Below are positions 25,404 through 30,100 of a DNA stretch of 30,100 nucleotides, piece after piece. The notes beneath the pieces were generated by a model. The model did not search any database. It saw only the letters and a list, made by a program, of their open reading frames with translations, and had not been told where the DNA came from. This stretch comes from CAYLZN01 sp964387935 (GTDB lineage Bacteria > Acidobacteriota > Vicinamibacteria > Vicinamibacterales > JAFNAJ01). The position numbers were made by a program, and so were the translations under genes. The stretch is from contig CAYLZN010000026.1 in the NCBI GenBank assembly GCA_964387935.1, positions 1-30,100 on the forward strand. The letters run 5' to 3'. The stretch's first letter is position 1, and the number at the start of each line of letters is the position of its first letter.

Positions 25404-26108
25404 TCAGGAGCGCTGCTGGCCATAGTACGCGGCGGCGCCGTGTTTCCGCAGGTAATGCTTGTCGATCAGGTAGCGGGCCGGCGCGGGGGCCTCGGCCGCG
25501 ACGGACCGGCTGATCACGTCCATGCGCGCGAGCAGCTCCAGCACGCGCGCGCACTCCACCGCCTCGAACGGATCGCGGCCCCAGGTGAACGGTCCATGGT
25601 TGGCCACGAGCACGCCGGGCACCTGCTCGGGCGGGATCCCCGCCGACCGGAACGTCTCGACGATGACGAGGCCAGTGTTGCGCTCGTAGTCCTCGACGAC
25701 CTCCTCTTCGCGCAGCGCGCGGGTCACGGGCACGTCGCCCCTGAAATAGTCCGCGTGCGTCGTCCCCATGCAGCGGACCGGCAGGCGGGCCTGGGCCAGC
25801 GCCGTGGACGTCTCCGCGTGCATGTGCACGACGCCTCCGCAGGTGAAGGCGCGGTACAGCTCGAGATGCGTTGGCGTGTCGGACGAGGGCCGCAGGTCGC
25901 CTTCGATCACGGCGCCCGTATCGAGCGCCACCGGCACCATGCGCGCGGCCGAGAGCTGCTCGTACGGCACCCCGCTCGGCTTGATGACCACGACGCCGGT
26001 GGAGCGGTCGATGCCGGAGACGTTGCCGAACGTGCCGAAGACGAGGCCGCTGTCGGCCCGCTTCTGATTGGCGCGGTAGACCTGTTCGCGAAGAGCCAGG
26101 GCGGTCAT
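25404..26108 (-). CDS. araD: L-ribulose-5-phosphate 4-epimerase
   Basis: 234 residues; E. coli AraD has 231. ATG 26108 overlaps the kinase stop as ATGA; the longer open frame upstream belongs to the kinase region. Class II aldolase/epimerase fold with zinc ligands H95 and H97 (VVHMHAETS) and H171 (VANHGPFTWG), at the same numbers as in E. coli, plus D120 (THADYF) and phosphate-binding residues in GTFGNVSG and KPSGVPYE. It turns L-ribulose 5-phosphate into D-xylulose 5-phosphate for the pentose phosphate pathway. Cytoplasmic. Confidence 0.95.
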   Translation of the reverse strand: MTALALREQVYRANQKRADSGLVFGTFGNVSGIDRSTGVVVIKPSGVPYEQLSAARMVPVALDTGAVIEGDLRPSSDTPTHLELYRAFTCGGVVHMHAETSTALAQARLPVRCMGTTHADYFRGDVPVTRALREEEVVEDYERNTGLVIVETFRSAGIPPEQVPGVLVANHGPFTWGRDPFEAVECARVLELLARMDVISRSVAAEAPAPARYLIDKHYLRKHGAAAYYGQQRS

Positions 26109-27829
26109 GGGAGTCTCGGTTCCGGTGCGGGAGCGGGCGCCGTGGCGGGCGCGGATACGGCGCGTTCGCGCACGGCCAGGAGGCGTTTCATCAGCGTCGG
26201 GAACTGCCCGGTCGCGCCTTCGAGGCCGCCGAACGCATCGTGCAGTTCCCGGTAGAGTCCGTAGAGCTCGTCGTACACCACGCGCGCCGCCGCGCCGGGC
26301 ACGTAGGCCGTCGGTTTCACCGAAGTCATGCGGTCCTGCGCCTCCTCGAACCGGTCGTACCCGCCGGCGGCGGCACCTGCCGTCACCGCGGCCGCGAGCG
26401 CCGCGCCGAGCGCCGGCGCTTGCGGCGATCCGGCCACGAGCATCGGATGCCCGAGGACGTCGGCGTAGATCTGCATGAACAGCGGGTTCTTCTCGGCAAT
26501 CCCGCCGCAGCACACCACGCGGTCGATCGCCACGCCGTACTCCCGCAGGCGATCGACGATGGCCCGCGCGCCGAAGGCGGTGGCCTCGATGAGCGCGCGG
26601 TAGATCTCGGCGCGGGTGGTGTGCAGCGTCTGCCCGAGGAGCAGGCCGGTCAGACGCGGGTCGACGAGGATCGTGCGGTTGCCGTTGTTCCAGTCGAGCG
26701 CCAGCAGCCCGGAGGCGCCGGGCGCGATCGCCGCGGCCTCTTCCGAGAGCCGCCCGTGCAGCGCCGCGTCACCCTGGCAGATCTCCTCGACCCACCACTT
26801 CAGGATGTCGCCCACGGCCGACTGGCCGGCTTCGATGCCGTGGTAGCCCGGCATGATCGAGCCGTTGACGATCCCGCAGATGCCCGGGATGTCGGCCACG
26901 CGCTGCTCTGCGGGCGCCACCGCGCAGTCGCACGTCGACGTACCGATGATCTTCACCAGGGTGCCGCTCCGGATCCCGGAGCCCACCGCGCCGTAGTGCG
27001 CGTCGAAGCCGCCCATCGCGATCGGGATGCCCTGACGCAGGCGGAACGTGCGCGCCCACGTCTCGCACAGCTCCCCGGCTGGCCGGTCCGCGGGATACGC
27101 GTGATCGTACAGACGATCACGGAGGTCGGCGAGCTTCGGATGCAGCCTGGCGAGGAAGTCCCTGGGCGGCAGGCCGCCCCACGCCTCGGCGAACAGCGCC
27201 TTGTGCCCGGCGGCACAGACGCAGCGGCGGATGGCGCGGGGGTCGTCGAGACCGGCGAGCACCGCCGGCACGAAGTCCGCCAGTTCCACCCAGGAGGCCG
27301 CCGCGTCGAACACGTCGGGGGCCACCGCGAGGCAGCGCCAGATCTTCGACCAGAACCACTCCGAGGAATACGTCCCGCCGATGGGCGCGAGCAGGTACGA
27401 GGCGTGTTCGCGGGCGACGGCCGTGATGGCGGCCGCTTCCTCGGCGGCGGTGTGGTCCTTCCACAGCCACGCGTGCGCGGCCAGCCGAGGCGTCCAGGCG
27501 GGATCGAGGGCGAGCGGGCGGTTGCGGGCGTCCACGGGAAGGGGCGTGGAGCCCGTCGTGTCCACGCCGATACCGATCACGGCCTCGCGCGAGAACCCCG
27601 CGTGGCCGTCGGCCTTGTCGAGTGCCCCCGTCACGGCGGCCTCGAGGCCCTGAAGGTAGTCTGCCGGGTTCTGGCGCGCGAGGTGGGGGTCGCGCGGATC
27701 GAGGAGGATGCCCTGCTCGCCGGACGGGTAGTCGAACACGTGTGTGCCGACGTCGCGCCCGTCGGCGCAATCGACCACGACCGCGCGGACGGAATTGGTG
27801 CCGTAGTCGAGACCGATGGTGAAGGCCAT
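26105..27829 (-). CDS. araB: Ribulokinase
   Basis: 574 residues; E. coli AraB has 566. FGGY-family sugar kinase. IGLDYGTNSVRAVVVD is the phosphate-1 motif, GIGVDTTGSTPLPVD the characteristic ribulokinase loop, PIGGTYSSEWFWSKIWRC a substrate-site block, MGGFDAHYGAVGSGI carries the catalytic base D, and ALIEATAFGARAIVDRL with VVCCGGIAEKNPLFMQIYADVLG forms the C-terminal ATP-binding FGGY-type end. Phosphorylates L-ribulose. First gene of the operon; AAGG 9 bases before ATG 27829 is a modest ribosome site that overlaps the edge of palindrome copy 2. The Ala-Pro-rich tail (APATAPAPAPEPRLP) is unusual and is shared in DNA with the start of the next gene's ribosome site. Confidence 0.95.
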   Translation of the reverse strand: MAFTIGLDYGTNSVRAVVVDCADGRDVGTHVFDYPSGEQGILLDPRDPHLARQNPADYLQGLEAAVTGALDKADGHAGFSREAVIGIGVDTTGSTPLPVDARNRPLALDPAWTPRLAAHAWLWKDHTAAEEAAAITAVAREHASYLLAPIGGTYSSEWFWSKIWRCLAVAPDVFDAAASWVELADFVPAVLAGLDDPRAIRRCVCAAGHKALFAEAWGGLPPRDFLARLHPKLADLRDRLYDHAYPADRPAGELCETWARTFRLRQGIPIAMGGFDAHYGAVGSGIRSGTLVKIIGTSTCDCAVAPAEQRVADIPGICGIVNGSIMPGYHGIEAGQSAVGDILKWWVEEICQGDAALHGRLSEEAAAIAPGASGLLALDWNNGNRTILVDPRLTGLLLGQTLHTTRAEIYRALIEATAFGARAIVDRLREYGVAIDRVVCCGGIAEKNPLFMQIYADVLGHPMLVAGSPQAPALGAALAAAVTAGAAAGGYDRFEEAQDRMTSVKPTAYVPGAAARVVYDELYGLYRELHDAFGGLEGATGQFPTLMKRLLAVRERAVSAPATAPAPAPEPRLP

Positions 27830-27837
27830 GGGATCTA

Positions 27838-27922
27838 ACCTTGGGGTCAGGTCTTTACTTTTAGCATTACCGCGTCCGGAACTGTGACGGTAATGCTAAA
27901 AGTAAAGACCTGACCCCAAGGT
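27838..27922. repeat. 35-bp inverted repeat (palindromic element, copy 2)
   Basis: Left arm 27838-27872 and right arm 27888-27922 are exact reverse complements around a 15-base centre. The outer ~24 bases, including GGGGTCAGGTCTTTACTTTT and AGC, are identical to copy 1 13 kb away, while the inner stem (ATTACCG) and centre differ. It fills the space between the TonB receptor remnant (14 bases away) and the ribulokinase start (8 bases away). Confidence 0.9.
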
Positions 27923-27936
27923 GTGCCCATGCGGCC

Positions 27937-28703
27937 TCAGAACTCGACCCGCACGCCGAGCTGCCACTGGCGCGGATCGCCCACGCCGGTGCGCAGGAAC
28001 CCATCGAAGTTGAACAGCGCCGGCGTGCTGAGCGGGTTGATGTTGTTCTCGTTGTTGAACGTGTTGAACATCTCGACGACCGGGATCACCTGGACGCCGC
28101 CCACCCGCAGCGGCCAGGTCAGCCTCCAGTCGAAGGTGAAGAACTCGTTGTCCTTGCGCTCGCCGTTCCGCCCGCGATCCACGCCGTTCAGCACGCGCGG
28201 GCTGGCCGTGATCGGCTGCGCGCCCCGGTACTGGATCCGCGACGAGAATTGCAGGTTCCTGGGCAGGACGAAGAACCCGAACGCGTTCACCTTGTGCCGG
28301 ATGTCGCGGTCGGACGGGCCCCAGTCCTGGTCGAGATCGTAGAGGTTGAAGCTGCGATCGGTGAACGGATCGCGCTCGTTCGAGTCGGTGTCTTCGTCCT
28401 TCGACAGCACGTAGTTCGCCTCGAGCTGGTACCCGCGCGTGTAGCGCTTGCGCACGCCGAACGTCACGCCGCGGTATTGCGACTCGCCGCGGCTGTTGGT
28501 CACCATCACCTCGTCCAGGAACGGGCCGAACGGCTGGCTCTGATAGCGCATCGTGTTGCCCGGGCGCCCGTCGCATCGACGACCGTACCTTGAATGACAC
28601 CGGTCGTGATCTGGGTCTGCGCCGCACCAGGGACAGGCCCGGTGGCGACAACGCAGGTGACGAGCAGGAGCAGCAGCGGGAACAGGCGACAGCGGCCGGG
28701 CAT
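27937..28703 (-). pseudogene. TonB-dependent receptor remnant with large internal deletion
   Basis: ATG 28703 with a perfect GGAGGT 4 bases upstream begins a signal peptide (RCRLFPLLLLLVTCVVATGPVPGAAQ) and the first strand of a carboxypeptidase-regulatory-like domain, TTGVIQGTVVDATGA, as in Oar-like receptors. After ~46 residues the frame is lost near 28560. From there a second frame gives ~205 residues of outer-membrane barrel: VRKRYTRGYQLEANYVLSKDEDTDSNE, HKVNAFGFFVLPR, WRLTWPLRVGGVQVIPVVEMFNTFN, ending in phenylalanine (GVRVEF), the BamA recognition residue. A full receptor has ~1,000 residues, so ~750 are missing at one junction. Placed ahead of the arabinose operon, it once probably imported arabinan fragments. 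A misassembly between similar receptors is the alternative. Confidence 0.75.
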
Positions 28704-28848
28704 GGCGACCTCCGGGGGCAGTGGTGCAGCCCGCATAAGCGCACGGCTCGCCGGCACAGGTGACCGGCGACAGGAACTGGTGCGAGGTGGCAGCTTACAT
28801 CGTGGCCGAGACGAGCCGCAAGGCGCCCCTGTCGATGGGCCGTGTACC

Positions 28849-29541
28849 TCAGCTGGACACCAGTCGCTCGAGCAGCGGCGGGAGATCGCGCAGGTGTTCG
28901 ATGGTATGGAAGTGCACGCCGGCCAGCACGTCGTGCTCGACGTGCTCGTGCTGCCAGGTGAGCGCATAGGGCACGTAGACGGCCCGGCCGCCGGCCTCGA
29001 GCACCGGCAGCACGTCCGACCGCAGCGAGTTGCCCACCATCACGAAACGGGCCGCCTCCACCCCGTACCGCGCCATCACGGATCGATACGTCTGGACGTC
29101 CTTCTCCGAGACGATCTCGACGCCGCTGAAGAAACCCCCCAGGCCTGACCGCGCGAGCTTCGACTCCTGGTGGAAGAGATCGCCCTTCGTGACGAGAATC
29201 AGCCGGTAACGCTGCGCCAGTGTTTCGACCGCCTCTCGCGCCCCGTCGAGCAGCTCCACCGGCGACGCCAGCATCTCCCGGCCCCAGTCGATGATCGTCC
29301 GCACATCCGCGCCATCGAGCCGGTCGCCCGTCAGGTCGAGGCCCGTCTCGATCAGCGAGAGCACGAACCCCTTTACGCCGTACCCGAAGTGGGCGAGGTT
29401 CCGTCGCTCCACGGCATACAGGTGCTCGTCGATCAGGGCCGGATCGTGGCGGCTCAGCAACGCGCAGAAGCGATCGCGCGCATCGCGGTAGAGCGGCTCG
29501 TTGTGCCACAGGGTGTCGTCGGCGTCGAGGGCGAGGAGCAT
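28849..29541 (-). CDS. HAD-superfamily hydrolase
   Basis: 230 residues. Motif I is LLALDADDTLWHNE, with D6 as nucleophile and D8 as acid/base. Motif II is LILVTKGDLFHQESK (Thr). Motif III lysine is in VSEKDVQTYRSVM, and motif IV is MVGNSLRSDVLPVLEAGG (SD pair). A helical cap lies between motifs I and II (HLYAVERRNLAHFGYGVKGFVLSLIET), as in class I phosphatases related to YjjG/phosphoglycolate enzymes. Substrate unknown. The start codon follows a GGAAACT tandem repeat with no better ribosome site visible; the cupin gene is 47 bases upstream on the same strand. Confidence 0.88.
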   Translation of the reverse strand: MLLALDADDTLWHNEPLYRDARDRFCALLSRHDPALIDEHLYAVERRNLAHFGYGVKGFVLSLIETGLDLTGDRLDGADVRTIIDWGREMLASPVELLDGAREAVETLAQRYRLILVTKGDLFHQESKLARSGLGGFFSGVEIVSEKDVQTYRSVMARYGVEAARFVMVGNSLRSDVLPVLEAGGRAVYVPYALTWQHEHVEHDVLAGVHFHTIEHLRDLPPLLERLVSS

Positions 29542-29584
29542 CAGTTTCCAGTTTCCAGTTTCCAGTTTTCAGTTGCCGGTTGCC
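29542..29584 (-). repeat. Heptanucleotide tandem repeat (GGAAACT) in front of the HAD gene
   Basis: On the plus strand CAGTTTC occurs three times in a row (29542-29562), then CAGTTTT, AGTTGCC and GGTTGCC follow as decayed units. It fills nearly all of the 47-base space between the cupin stop and the HAD start and is clearly lower in GC than its surroundings. Confidence 0.85.
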
Positions 29585-29588
29585 AGCA

Positions 29589-30100
29589 TCACTCGCGCGT
29601 CAGGGCGACGATGGCCTCGGCCGCGCCGGGGAACTGCGCCAGCAGCGCCTCCCGCGCGCCGTGTTCGTAGTCCCGCACGTCGAATCCCGGCGCCATCGTC
29701 GTGCCGAGCAGCGCCACGCGGCCGCCTGGACACAGGCGGGAGCCCTGCCACACGCCACGCGGGACGACGTGCTGCACCCGATGGCCACGTGCCAGGTCAT
29801 TCCCGAGGACGATGGTTTCGCTCCGCCCGTCGGGATGAAGCAGCAGCTGTTCCACTGGATCTCCGAGATAGAAATGGTACACCTCGTCGGTCGCCAGCCG
29901 ATGGAGCGCGGAGAAGCTGTCGGCCGACGCGTCGAGCAGATAGTAGATCGCCGTGCCTGCCGCCCTCGGTCCGGCATACCGGCCGCCCCCCGCCTCGGGA
30001 GGCCACACGAGGTCCGAGACCCAGGTCTGCCGGAAGTGGCCGCCTTCGATGGGTAGCGGTGCCAGCTGGAGCAGGTCGATGATCGCCGAGGCCGTGAGCA
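29589..30100 (-). CDS. DUF985 cupin protein (5' end beyond window)
   Basis: The frame is open to the window edge (LTASAIIDLLQLAPLPIEGGHFRQTW), so the GTG at 30008 is not the start. About 170 residues are seen, nearly the full family length. Typical DUF985/cupin_5 blocks: PIEGGHFRQTW, GTAIYYLLDASADSFSALHRLATDEVYHFYLGDPVEQLLLHPDG, VVPRGVWQGSRL and GTTMAPGFDVRDYEHG. The fold is a small beta-barrel; metal binding and any enzyme activity remain unproven (some members are called uncharacterised sugar epimerase-like proteins). Followed on the same strand by the HAD gene. Confidence 0.85.
   Translation of the reverse strand, partial: LTASAIIDLLQLAPLPIEGGHFRQTWVSDLVWPPEAGGGRYAGPRAAGTAIYYLLDASADSFSALHRLATDEVYHFYLGDPVEQLLLHPDGRSETIVLGNDLARGHRVQHVVPRGVWQGSRLCPGGRVALLGTTMAPGFDVRDYEHGAREALLAQFPGAAEAIVALTRE

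Noticed and set aside
26240..27838. A 532-codon plus-strand frame opposite ribulokinase
   Set aside because: Shadow of araB; low-complexity Arg/Val/Gly composition and no homologous motif.

Overview
The window is a high-GC bacterial scaffold piece. Secreted multi-Ig/PKD proteins, a Hanks-type kinase with TPR repeats, an Oar-like TonB receptor remnant, plant-polymer sugar genes and dispersed GGGGTCAGGTCTTTACTTTT palindromes together suggest a soil Acidobacteriota relative (Vicinamibacteria-like). This placement is inference; there is no rRNA or marker gene here. Two N runs (7956-8055 and 13265-13274) are assembly gaps of unknown true length. Each lies inside a coding sequence and breaks its frame only on paper.

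Region 1 (1-5048) is a mixed set. It holds the end of a PKD-domain protein, a lipoprotein with an OB-fold, a peroxiredoxin whose peroxidatic cysteine codon is an in-frame TGA followed by a bSECIS-like hairpin (a probable selenoprotein), a short glycosyltransferase-like ORF, an NmrA-type NAD(P)-binding protein behind a repeated operator-like sequence, and an APC amino-acid permease.

Region 2 (5049-13929) has two large convergent genes that share a terminator at 10401. One is a secreted protein of more than 1,600 residues: BNR/sialidase-like propeller, an AIDDP pentapeptide array containing the 100-N gap, HYR and cadherin-like Ig domains, and a PxKF-like C-terminus. The other is a membrane serine/threonine kinase with an N-terminal zinc ribbon, a repeated Thr-containing linker and a TPR-rich C-terminal sensor half.

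Region 3 (13994-18425, minus strand) runs secreted cyanophycinase, isoaspartyl dipeptidase, then a DcuC/YfcC-type carrier. This reads as a cyanophycin or beta-aspartyl dipeptide scavenging unit. An almost perfect 80-base palindrome separates it from a nucleotidyltransferase of AbiEii type coupled to a 70-residue protein.

Region 4 (18469-28703) is an L-arabinose/arabinan unit. A secreted aldose 1-epimerase faces a tightly packed minus-strand operon: ribulokinase, ribulose-5-phosphate 4-epimerase, SGLT-type symporter, GH127 beta-L-arabinofuranosidase, and a fucose-isomerase-family protein in the place of AraA. Upstream of the kinase lie a second copy of the palindrome and a TonB-dependent receptor reduced to its first ~46 and last ~205 residues.

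Region 5 (28849-30100) holds a HAD hydrolase and a DUF985 cupin cut by the window edge, separated by a heptanucleotide tandem repeat.

The strongest candidates for something new are the Sec-peroxiredoxin, the paired palindromes at operon joints, and the cyanophycin-dipeptide operon with its DcuC-like carrier.
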